A stretch of DNA of 55,766 nucleotides from the NCBI GenBank assembly GCA_003353845.1, contig PIVT01000019.1:1-55766 (forward strand), given 5' to 3'. The translations under genes and the position numbers were made by a program. Source of the DNA: Pseudomonadota bacterium. Lineage in GTDB: Bacteria; Myxococcota_A; UBA9160; JADFDR01. A model generated the notes under the pieces. That model did not search any database. It was not told the DNA's origin and saw nothing but the letters and a program-made list of their open reading frames with translations. This document shows positions 1-9,800 of the stretch, one piece after another (positions within the stretch are counted from its first letter, which is position 1; each line of letters begins with the position of its first letter).

Positions 1-333
1 TTCGGCAAGCCGCTGGCGGCTTTCCAGGCGCTCTCCCATTACATGGCCGATGCTTCAGTGTGCATCGACGGCGGACGCGTGCTGATGTACGAAGCTGCTT
101 GGGCCGCGGCCAATGGGAAATCCCTTTCCCGCCTGGCGCCCATGGCCAAGCTCTTCGCCTCCAATAGCTACCGCGATGCCACCGCCAAGTTTATTCAGAT
201 CTGGGGCGGTGTCGGCTTTACCATTGAGTACGACATTCAGCTCTACTTCCGCCGCGCCAAGCAAACCCAACTGGCTTGGTGGGATACGCGCTACCTGGAA
301 GAACTCATCGCGACGGATGTGCTGGACGGGTAA
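1..333 (+). CDS. Acyl-CoA dehydrogenase, C-terminal part (cut by window edge)
   Basis: The reading frame is open from base 1 and ends at TAA 331-333, so only the last 110 codons are present. The visible part is the C-terminal four-helix domain of acyl-CoA dehydrogenases: a helix with ADASVCIDGGR, then AKLFASNSYRDATAKFIQIWGG. In this family that helix carries the QxxGGxG-type motif that contacts FAD, and it is seen here as IQIWGGVGFT. The end, FRRAKQTQLAWWDTRYLEELI, is also typical. The enzyme would oxidise an acyl-CoA at the alpha-beta bond and pass electrons to ETF; etfBA genes lie at 37326-39113. The substrate cannot be read from this fragment. The catalytic Glu region lies outside the window. 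A pteridine reductase gene follows 39 bases downstream on the same strand. Confidence 0.85.
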   Translation, partial: FGKPLAAFQALSHYMADASVCIDGGRVLMYEAAWAAANGKSLSRLAPMAKLFASNSYRDATAKFIQIWGGVGFTIEYDIQLYFRRAKQTQLAWWDTRYLEELIATDVLDG

Positions 334-372
334 GCTGTAGGCGACGGTTCTCAAAGAGGAGAAACCAAAGCC

Positions 373-1155
373 GTGAGCCCTGCAGACGATGCGAACGACC
401 TGACAGACGACCTGGCAAACGACCTACCAGACAAGGTGGCACTGGTCACAGGATCGGCCAAACGGGTCGGCGCCTCCTTGGTGCGCGCCCTGCACGCCAG
501 GGGTTTCCGCGTCATCGTTCACTACCGCAGCGCCGCGGCCGAAGCCCGAACTTTGGTTGACGAACTCAACGCTGCCCGCCCGGACAGTGCCAAGGCCTGT
601 TGTGCCGACTTCATGCAAAACGATGAAGTGGAAAAGTTGGCCGAGGAAAGTGTCGCCTGCTTCGGCCGTGTGGATCTCTTGGTGCACAACGCATCCGCCT
701 TCTTTCCCACACCTGTCGCCGAGGCCACCGAGACCCAGTGGGAAGAACTCATGACCAGCAATGCCAAGGCGCCTCTCTTTTTATCCAAGGCATTGGCCGG
801 CGAACTGGCACGGCGCAAGGGTTGCATCATCAATCTCGTCGACATTTACGCCGAACGCCCCATGCGCAATTATAGTATCTACTGCATGGCCAAGTCGGCG
901 CTGCGCAGCATGACGCTTTCCCTGGCGCGCGAACTAGCGCCGGACGTGCGCGTGAATGCCATTGCACCGGGGGCCATTCTCTGGCCAGAGAATGAAAACC
1001 TCGCTCGCCAGGAAAAAGTTCTCGCACAAACGCCCTTGGAACGCGCGGGCAGCGTGGAGGACTTGATTGGCGCCCTGCTCTTTCTCGCCTGCGAGGCGCC
1101 CTTTATTACCGGGCAGATCCTTACCGTCGACGGCGGACGTTCGCTCAGTTGGTAG
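373..1155 (+). CDS. Pteridine reductase, short-chain dehydrogenase family (FolM/PTR1-like)
   Basis: This 260-residue SDR probably reduces dihydrobiopterin or dihydrofolate-type pterins with NADPH. The nucleotide-binding TGSAKRVG is at residues 26-33, the NAS motif near 107-109, and the catalytic pair Y170/K174 in YxxxK. Three stretches separate pteridine reductases from general SDRs: NASAFFPTP, VDIYAERP and APGAILWPE. It starts with GTG at 373 behind AAAGAGGAG (353-361). The first 20 residues form an acidic extension with imperfect repeats (DDANDL, DDLANDL) not usual in the family. Its last 11 bases overlap the 3' end of the convergent SGNH/TPR gene. folK and folB lie 16.5 kb downstream, beyond the PKS-NRPS genes, which fits a pterin/folate role. 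A general SDR is the alternative. Confidence 0.82.
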   Translation: MSPADDANDLTDDLANDLPDKVALVTGSAKRVGASLVRALHARGFRVIVHYRSAAAEARTLVDELNAARPDSAKACCADFMQNDEVEKLAEESVACFGRVDLLVHNASAFFPTPVAEATETQWEELMTSNAKAPLFLSKALAGELARRKGCIINLVDIYAERPMRNYSIYCMAKSALRSMTLSLARELAPDVRVNAIAPGAILWPENENLARQEKVLAQTPLERAGSVEDLIGALLFLACEAPFITGQILTVDGGRSLSW

Positions 1156-3247
1156 AAGTGTCTCTCATTCGCGCACGCATCGCTTCGGCATTTTTCTGCG
1201 CGCCGGAGATCTCGGGGTCAAGTCGCAGGGCTTCCTCGAACGCGGACAAGGATCGAGTCAACTCCGAGGTCTGCCCCAACGCGACGCCCAGATGATAATG
1301 TGCAAGCGCATCTTCTGGATCGGCCTCCACGGCGACTTCCAGATACGGCACAGCCTCGGCAAAGCGACCCTTTTCATTTAACGCCAGGCCAAGATGATAA
1401 GAGGCTTCCGGAAAGCCCGGCTCAATGTCGAGGGCCTGTCGAAAATGAAACATCGCCCGAGCCATTTGTCCTTTCTCCATCAGGGCCACCCCGTACAAGT
1501 CGTGGGCCATTTGATTTTGCGGTGCTTGCTCTACCATTCGCTTCAGAAACGGAAGCACATTCTCATCGCCATGGAGACGTCGATGCGTCAACGCTGCAAC
1601 AAGCACCAAATCCACAGAATCTGGAGAGACGGCAATCCCATCTTCCAAGGCCTGCAGCGCCTCCTCCAAGTGCCCTGAAAGCCCCCCGGCGTACGCAAGT
1701 GCCAAGATCACCTCAGGGCGGTCTCCCAGCAAGTCCCTGGACTGCAGAAACTGCGCGTAGGCTTCATCAGGCTTGCCAGCCCAATTCAAGAGCTGTCCAA
1801 GTTTGAAAAGAGCTAGCCCTTCCTTTTCAGGTGTCAGTTCTGCTCGCTTTGCTTCGCTCACCTCGCTGAGTCGCGCGGCAGCGGGGAGGAGTGAGGGATC
1901 TAGCACCCCTTCACTGGACAACTCCTCCATGAGGGCGAGGGCCAGGGCTCGGGTGGCGTCAAAGGAGGGGTGGACATGGTCCAAAAATATCTCTCTCCCG
2001 GGAATGGGGTAACCCAGTGTATCAAGTGTGAGCTCATCGACGATTCCAGGGTAGTCCACAAAGGGGAGGCCATTCACCGATGCCACTTCTCGCACGGTGC
2101 GTTGAAAATCCTCGGGAGCGCGTAATGGTGCAACGTCAAGGTTCAGTGCTTGCAAAAATGCATCACGGGCTTCGACCTTGCGATCGAGAGCGAGCAACGA
2201 GGTTGCGAGCCGAAAGTGCAGCTCGGCGTACTGATCATCGATGACCCACGCAGCCTGAAAGGCATCCACCGCCTGCCCGTGTTCCCCGCGCCGTTGAAGA
2301 CTGACTCCATGCTCAACCAGTTCTTCCCAACGGCTGAGTGCTGTTTCCGAGAGACCCGCTCGGTGTTCGCTCTTGAAGGGTGTGCTGTCTTTCAAGTTGG
2401 CCGCTGGAATCACAAAGATCACGCCAGCACCTGCCTTGCCTGCGATTTTTACCATTCGTTCAAGATTGTATCGGTAATGCATCAGCGCTGAATCGTGGAA
2501 CGCTTCATCTCGATGGTAGGCACTCGGACCCACACTATGATTCAGAATTTCGTCCACCTCGGAAGGAAGGAGAAGGCGTCCACCTTCAAGGGAAACGTTC
2601 TCAGAGGACAAGTTCTCCACCAAACTATTCATCGCCCTGAACAGATGGGTGTGTGATATCGCTCCGGCCAGGCCCAGCGCCGGGCGGGGAATCGATGACA
2701 GCATCGGATAACTTCGCCTCTCCAGAAACTCATTGTGGCCGGCATAAATAATGAAGTAGTCCGGGTCATAGCGGGTCATCTCTTCCATGAGCACGACGAC
2801 GCGGTAACTGGCATAACTGATGCCACCTGCGTTGATCACCTCCCATGATTGTTCAGGTTGTGCGCTGTCCAAGAAAGCCTGTAGCCAACCACAAAAAGAG
2901 AGTGAAGCGTCGTAGGGGCGGCCATAGGTCGTCGAGCCGCCCAAGCAAAAGACTCGCTGCGACCCCTCCGCCTTCTGACGAGGGAAGCGTTGTAGATTAA
3001 AGTTCTCGAGCTTCGCGGGTGCAGTGACCATCCAAGTGCTTCCCGCCGAATCCTCCTCCGCTATAAAAAGCGACGACCAGTTCTCGAAGCCGATAAAGGG
3101 ATCATCGCCCCGGGTCCCAAGCCCCAGCATCCAAAGGCTTGCCTCACAGATCAGCAAAAAGACGGGCGTCGTGAACAAACCGTAAACCGCTCGTTTCCAG
3201 AGAGGTAGGCGGCCTGCGTCCAGGGGCTTGTTTTGCTTCGCGGTCAT
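1145..3247 (-). CDS. Membrane-anchored SGNH/GDSL-like hydrolase with TPR repeats
   Basis: 700 residues. A signal anchor at about 20-42 puts the rest outside the inner membrane. SGNH blocks are visible: GGST with nucleophile Ser105, NAGG at 139-142, YAGHNE with Asn172, and the Asp/His pair in FLDHVHP (D423, H426). A TPR stretch (about 305-372) is inserted between blocks III and V, so the hydrolase domain is split. A second TPR array fills about 455-690. SGNH enzymes of this type commonly act as esterases or O-acyl hydrolases on polysaccharide; the substrate here is unknown. The ATG at 3247 follows AAGGGAAG on the minus strand. The 3' end overlaps the pteridine reductase by 11 bases. It is divergent from the PKS-NRPS genes across a 564-base gap, and whether it belongs to that cluster is unclear. 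Confidence 0.72.
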   Translation of the reverse strand: MTAKQNKPLDAGRLPLWKRAVYGLFTTPVFLLICEASLWMLGLGTRGDDPFIGFENWSSLFIAEEDSAGSTWMVTAPAKLENFNLQRFPRQKAEGSQRVFCLGGSTTYGRPYDASLSFCGWLQAFLDSAQPEQSWEVINAGGISYASYRVVVLMEEMTRYDPDYFIIYAGHNEFLERRSYPMLSSIPRPALGLAGAISHTHLFRAMNSLVENLSSENVSLEGGRLLLPSEVDEILNHSVGPSAYHRDEAFHDSALMHYRYNLERMVKIAGKAGAGVIFVIPAANLKDSTPFKSEHRAGLSETALSRWEELVEHGVSLQRRGEHGQAVDAFQAAWVIDDQYAELHFRLATSLLALDRKVEARDAFLQALNLDVAPLRAPEDFQRTVREVASVNGLPFVDYPGIVDELTLDTLGYPIPGREIFLDHVHPSFDATRALALALMEELSSEGVLDPSLLPAAARLSEVSEAKRAELTPEKEGLALFKLGQLLNWAGKPDEAYAQFLQSRDLLGDRPEVILALAYAGGLSGHLEEALQALEDGIAVSPDSVDLVLVAALTHRRLHGDENVLPFLKRMVEQAPQNQMAHDLYGVALMEKGQMARAMFHFRQALDIEPGFPEASYHLGLALNEKGRFAEAVPYLEVAVEADPEDALAHYHLGVALGQTSELTRSLSAFEEALRLDPEISGAQKNAEAMRARMRDTSTN

Positions 3248-3811
3248 CTTCCCTTATTCGCCTTCTATATTATTGCGAAGGTCAGAACATCCGTTGGTGA
3301 ACTATGTAATGTAAATCCTGTCCTCACCGGGTCCGGAAGTACGGCAATCCAAGGCTATAAATGTCCTTCTAAAGGACGAACTCTAAACAAGAAAGTGCAA
3401 AAAACCGGCAAGAAATACCTCTAAATAGCGATCCAGGCTTCACTTTAACGATTTCACAACCAAGAAGTCAGTGCACCACTAATGGACAACTTGAATACCA
3501 CGCCTGAACGTTTGGTTCAAATGGCCCCTCGATGCGGATCAAACCTTCCAATTAAAGCTATTCTGTGACCCCAAAACCTATAGACGGGCACATACAAATA
3601 GGTACGATAAGCAGCGCATCTGTTAACTGCCAAGCGTCATGCTGGGTCAGTTAATGACTGCCGAGTCTCTGTGCATCAATTTAGGAGTCCGCCCTCCCAT
3701 CACTCTAGTTTTGGGTTGGGATCGGCCTCATTACCCACTGGGTTTTGTCACGGAGCCACTAAATCTAACACTGGTCTGAAAAGGCCAGTGACGTCTCGTC
3801 CGGAGGGGGAT
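3248..3811. promoter_or_regulatory. Divergent intergenic region between SGNH/TPR gene and PKS-NRPS
   Basis: A 564-base stretch, more AT-rich than its neighbours, with no convincing gene. Just upstream of the minus-strand SGNH gene an AT-rich TAATAT block (about 3270) could be its -10 box. On the plus side there is an inverted repeat ACCTAT (3576-3581) / ATAGGT (3598-3603). The open frame can be extended upstream to a GTG at 3671, but that extension has no Shine-Dalgarno sequence and no domain-like sequence, so I treat 3671-3811 as leader. No confident sigma-70 promoter for the assembly line was found. Confidence 0.45.
3769..3790 (+). promoter_or_regulatory. Hairpin in the PKS-NRPS leader
   Basis: CACTGGTC (3769-3776) and GGCCAGTG (3783-3790) form an 8-bp stem with one G-U pair and the loop TGAAAA. 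The hairpin ends 21 bases before the GTG at 3812 and 11 bases before its GGAGGGGG ribosome site (3802-3809). No U-run follows, so it is not a normal terminator. It may affect translation or mRNA stability. Confidence 0.4.
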
Positions 3812-6800
3812 GTGAGCGTGCACAACAAGGCTTCAGCCAACGACTGGATAACCGCTCCACCCAGCGGCTCTGCCCCCTCGCTCCCTGTTCCCTCATTCTT
3901 GGAGGGCTTCCAGCACGCGGCCCGGGTCGAACCCGACCGAATTGCCCTCGAGCACAACCAGCGTCGTGTTAGCTACAGGGACTTGGACCTGCTTTCACAA
4001 CGGATCGCCTGCTGGCTCATGGCTCGCCAGGTGGAAACCATCGCCATCGCCGGAGCGCCGTCAGTAGAGACAGTGGCCGCGGTCCTCGGCGCACTGCGGG
4101 CGGGCGCGGCCTACGTTCCCCTCGACGCTGCCTACCCATCGTCCCGCTTGGCGTTCATGCTTGAAAACAGCGGTGCCCAAGTTCTCATCGCCCATGCCGA
4201 CCTTCGACCTGCCCTCGGAACCTTTACGGGCGAGGAGTTGCTCCTCGACTCGCTGGAAGACACGCTGCGAGACACGCCTATTGTGCCACTTCCGGAAGTC
4301 GACCCCGCGCGCCCCGCCTATGTAATCTACACCTCGGGTTCCACGGGCCAGCCCAAGGGCGTGGTCATGCCCCACCGTGTCTTGAATCAGCTAATTGCCT
4401 GGCAACGCGGGAACAGCGAGGTCGGTGATGGGCGCACGCTGCAGTTCACTCCGCTCTCCTTCGACGTCTCATTTCAAGAGATGTTCGCGACCCTCTCCGC
4501 AGCTGGGACACTGGTCATCCTCGACGAGGCGCTGCGGCGTGACCCGGTTCGCATGCTGGAGTTCCTCTGCCTACAGCGAGTCCAGCGACTGTTTCTCCCC
4601 TTCGTAGCCTTGCAGGCGCTGTGCGAAGCGGCCCAACGCCAAGGGCAGGTTCCCACCTGCTTGGAGGAGGTGATCACCGCAGGCGAGCAACTTCTCGTGA
4701 CCCCGGCTGTGCGAAGCTTCTTCCGCCAGGTCAGTCCCTGCGCGCTTTGGAACCACTACGGCCCCAGCGAGACCCACGTCGCCACGGCCCACCTCCTGAC
4801 GGGAAGTCCTGAAGACTGGCCTGCACTCCCTCCCATTGGACTCCCCATCGACGGCGCGCGTGCGCGGATCCTCAACGACGCCCAAAGCCCGGTCTCCTTG
4901 GATGAAATCGGCGAACTCTATTTAGGCGGTAACTGCCTGGCCACGGGCTATCGCGACCGAGACGACCTGACGGCCGCGCACTTCACGCCAGACCCGCTCG
5001 GCTCTGGCGAAGTCCTGTACCGCACCGGCGACCTGGTTCGATTGCGCAGCGACGGCCAGCTCGACTTCCTGGGACGGGCCGACGAGCAGGTTAAAATCCG
5101 CGGTTACCGCGTGGAACCGGGCGAGGTCGAGGTGGCCCTGACCGCGCTGGACGGAATCGATCAAGCCGTGGTGACAGCACCCGAGGAAGACGGTCGCCCC
5201 CGACGCCTGGTTGCCTACCTGGTACCGAGCGGGAAGAACACACCGACCGTCGACGCACTGCGCGAGGCGCTGATCGCCGTGCTCCCGGCCTACATGGTTC
5301 CCGAAGCTTGGGTGATCTTGGAAACGCTGCCACAAACGCCGAGTGGCAAAATTGATCGGCGCGCGTTGCCTCTGCCGGGCCGGTCGCGGCCCGACCTGCG
5401 CGTGCCCTATGTCGCTGCACGCGGCGAGCTTGAGCAGCAGCTCTGCGCACTCTTGGCCTCCGTGTTCGACCTCGACCGCGTGGGCGCCGACGACGACTTC
5501 TTCGACCTGGGCGGCAACTCAATCTTGGCGGTTCGCTTCGTGGCGAGTCTCGCGGAATGCCACGGGCACGATCTGCCCATCGTCGCCGTGTTCGAGCACT
5601 CGACGGCTGCGGAGATGGCTCGTGTCTTAGCCGGAGAGCAAGATGAGGCCGTGCACGTGACCCGACGCCAAATCGACCCCGATGAGCCCATCGCAATCGT
5701 GGGAATGGCGGGTCGCTTCCCCGGAGCCGCGAACGTACCGGCCCTGTGGGAGAACCTGTGCGCCGGGCAGGAGACCATTTCGTTTTTCACGAGCGCCGAA
5801 CTGGACCCCAGCGTTCCGGCCGAATTGCGCGCCGACCCGAACTACGTCCCGGCTCGAGGCATTCTCGAAGACGCCGAGCTATTCGACCCCGCGTTCTTCG
5901 GCCTGACGCCGCGCCACGCCGAAATCATGGACCCCCAGCACAGGGTTCTCCTTCAGGAGGCCTGGCACGCCATGGAAGACGCTGGCTACGACCCCGCCCG
6001 TTGCCCGGGGCCAGTGGGGGTTTTCGCTGGCATGCACAACAATTCATATGGACCACGCCTGCACGAGTTGCGACCGGACTTGGAGCGCTCCTTCGGCCCC
6101 TTTAATGCCATGGTCGCCAATGAAAAAGACTACGTGGCCACCCGAGTCGCCTTTCACCTGGACCTGCGAGGGCCAGCCGTAAGCGTGCACACCGCCTGCT
6201 CCACATCACTGGTAGCCATTCACCAAGCCGCACTCAGCCTGCGCGCCGGCGAGTGCGACCTGGCCCTGGCCGGTGGGGTCGCCGTCAGCGTTCCCCAGCG
6301 AGTGGGTTCGCTCCACGAGGAGGGCGCCATGTTCTCCAAGGACGGTCACTGCCGGCCCTTCGACGCAGAGGCCAGTGGGACCGTATTCAGTGACGGTGCC
6401 GCAATGGTGGTACTGCGACGACTCTCGGATGCGTTGGAAGCCGGCGACACCATCCACGCGGTGCTGCGCGGAAGCGCCATCAACAACGACGGACAGGCCA
6501 AGTCCAGTTTCACCGCCCCGAATCAGACCGGACAAGCCCAAGTGGTCGCCACCGCGTGTGCAGCGGCCGGCGTCGAACCGACCAGCTTGGGTTACGTCGA
6601 AGCCCACGGTACAGCGACGCCACTGGGAGACCCCATCGAAGTCCAAGCGCTCCTGCGCGTATTCGGGCGAGGAACCCCGGACGCGGAACCCACCTGCGCG
6701 CTGGGCTCCATCAAGAGCAACCTGGGTCACCTGACCGTCGCCGCCGGTGTCGCGGGATTCATCAAGTCGGTTTTGTGCGTACGGGACGGAGTCGTTCCGG

Positions 6801-9800
6801 CGACCCTGCACTTCAAGAACCTGAACACTGACCTGGATTTGGGCGGCCGATTCCACGTGTCCGGGGAACGACAGGACTGGCGCGGCCCCAGCCCGCGCAG
6901 AGCCGGGGTCAGTTCCTTCGGAGTCGGAGGCACCAACGCACACGCCATCGTCGAGGAACCCCCGCCGTCGCAGCCCACCAACCCGGGCCGACCTGCCGAA
7001 CTGTTCCTGCTCTCGGGCCGCGACGCGGACACCGTCCAGCGCTCGGCCGAAAACCTGGCCGCACACATCGAGACACACCCCGAGCAAGCGCTGCCCGACA
7101 TAGCCTTCACCCTGCACGCGGGTCGACAACAGTTTTCTTGGAGACGTGCGGTGGTGGCCTCTGACCGCGCCGAACTCGTGGCTGCACTGCGCAAGCCGCA
7201 ACCGAGCGTCCAAGCCGCGCCACGTGAGCCGGAAGTCGTATTCGTGTTTCCCGGACAGGGCGCGCAGTACCCGGATATGGGACGCGGTCTATGGGAAAGT
7301 GAGCCCACCTTCCGAGCTACGTTGGAGGAGTGCGCTCGCCTCCTGCGCCCGCACTTGGACATCGACCTCATCGACCTTCTATACAGTGCAGACGCCGATG
7401 ACCCCGATGCCGCGGCTCGACTGAGCGAGACCCGCTACACCCAGCCGGCCTTGTTCGCAATCGAGTTGGCCGTGGCCCGCCTGTGGGAAAGTTGGGGGAT
7501 ACGCCCCAGCGTCTGCATCGGACACAGCGTGGGCGAGTTCGTCGCCGCGACTCTCGCCGGTGTGTTTAAATTGGAGGACGCGCTGCGGGTCGTGGCCCTG
7601 CGCGGTGCTTTGATGCAGGCCCAAGAGGCCGGAGCCATGCTCAGCATCCGAGCTGCAGCCGACATGGTCGAGCCCCTGCTACCGCCAGAGTGCGAGATGG
7701 CTGCTTACAACGGCCCGAAGTTGATTGTTGCTTCGGGAACCTTTGCTGCCGTGGCTGAGTTGAAGACACGCCTGGAGGCACAAGCCATCCCGTGCCGTGA
7801 GCTGCTCACGTCCCACGCCTTCCACTCTGCCATGATGGAACCAGCAGTGGCGCCGTTCCTCGAACTCATCGAGAAACTCGAACTTCGATCGCCACGCGTG
7901 CCCTTCATCTCCACGGCTACCGGCAAGCCCATCACGGACGCCGAAGCCACAGACCCGAGCTACTGGTCCCGGCACATGCGAGTCCCAGTGCGATTCGCCC
8001 AAGCCGCGACACACCTACTCGGCGACGACGAACCTCGGGTATGGATTGAGTCCGGTGCTGGCGGGACAACCACCGCTCTGATTCGACAGCTCGCAGGCAA
8101 GGGCAATCAGCCTCGGGTGATCGCCAGCCTCGGTCAACGCGGAGACGCCATCGCGGAACAACGCGCTCTGTTGAAAGCCGTGGGCACGGCCATCAGCGCC
8201 GGAGTCCAAGTAGATGCCACAGGCTTCTATCTACATCAGCGCCGTCGCCGAGTGTCACTCCCCGGCTACCCCTTCCAGAACCGTCGCTGTTGGATCGACC
8301 CGGCCAACGCCTCGGTACCTCTCAATCCTTTAACGACTTACGCAACAGAGAAGACAACACCAGGAGAACAGCACATGACAATTCAACGACGTACTCAGAT
8401 CCTAGAGCAGGTCCGCTCCCTGCTCGAAGACGCGTCAGGTTTCGATTTCAGCGGCGTCCCCGAGGACACAAGCTTCTTCGAGCTTGGCCTCGACTCGCTG
8501 CTCTTAACCCAAGCCGCAATGACCCTTCGCAACGAACTTGGCGTCGATATCACCTTCCGCCAGCTCAACGAAGACCTCTCCAGCATGGCCGATGTCACAG
8601 AGTTCTTGCTGCAACAGCTCCCCGCACAGACTGCTGCAGCAGCGCCCGTCCAAGCATCGGCGCCGGTACAAGCGGTGGCGGCCCCGACCTTCACGGCAGC
8701 CCCAGCTGCAGTCGCCGGAGACGTTCAGAGCCTGATCAACCAGCAGCTCGCGATTATGCAGCAGCAGCTCGCGGTCATGAGCGGCACCACTCCCGCGCCA
8801 GCCGCTGTGGCCCCGACCCCTGCGCCAGTAGCGCCGGTAGCACCAGTAACTTCCCCGGCTCCTGCCGTATCCACTACTGCTGCTGCCGCACCTGCCGCCG
8901 CCAGCGGCGAACGGTCCATCGAAGCCACCTGGGAACCCAATGCACCCCGCTGCTTCGGTGCCCAAGCCAAGATTGACCTGCGCCGCGAGACGCTGGACCC
9001 GACCCTGCGCGAGGCGCTGGACGCATTCAGCAAACGCTACGAGGACCAGACTCATAAGTCCAAGGAGTACACCGCGCTCCACCGACCCCACCTGGCAGAC
9101 CCACGCACGGTCTCCGGGTTCCGCCCGATTATCAAGGAGCTTGTCTATCCCATCGTCGTCAACCGCTCCAAGGGATCGCGCTTGTGGGACATCGACGGCA
9201 ACGAGTACATCGACATGATCGGTGGCTTCGGCATCAATATGATGGGCCACTCTCCCGAACCCGTGATGGAAGCCGTCAGAGAACAACTCGAACAAGGCTT
9301 CGAGATCGGTCCCCAGCACCCGCTGGCCGGTGAAGTCGCCAAGACCATGTGCGAGATGACGCAGATGGACCGCGCCGCCATGTGCAGCACGGGTTCCGAA
9401 GCCGTCCTCGGTGCCATGCGCCTGGCGCGTACGGTCACGGGACGCTCACTCATCGTGATGTTCGACGGTGCTTATCACGGAATCTTCGACGAGGTGATCG
9501 TGCGCGGCACGCCGTCGGGTCGCAGCTACCCGGCTGCACCGGGCATCCCACGCGAATCCGTGGCCAACACGTTGATCCTTCCTTACGGCGATGACGAATC
9601 GCTGCGCATCATTCGCGAACGCGCACACGAGATCGCCGGTGTTCTGGTCGAGCCCGTGCAGAGTCGTTGCCCTCAACTCCAGCCTCGCGAATTTTTGCAT
9701 GAACTCCGGAAGATCACGCAAGAGACCGAGAGCGCACTGATCTTCGACGAGTTGATCACCGGCTTCCGCGTCGCCCTGGGTGGTGCGCAGGAGTTCTTCG

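Noticed and set aside
3576-3603. Inverted repeat ACCTAT/ATAGGT as operator for the assembly line
   Set aside because: Six-base arms with a 16-base gap are expected by chance in a 564-base region; not counted as a separate feature.
3671-3811. N-terminal extension of the first megasynthase from GTG 3671
   Set aside because: No ribosome site before 3671, no domain in the 47 residues, and a strong GGAGGGGG site before GTG 3812.
6206-7213. Minus-strand open frame of 335 codons within the ketosynthase/acyltransferase coding region
   Set aside because: Its composition follows the GC-rich third codon positions of the real gene on the plus strand; no domain can be read in it.
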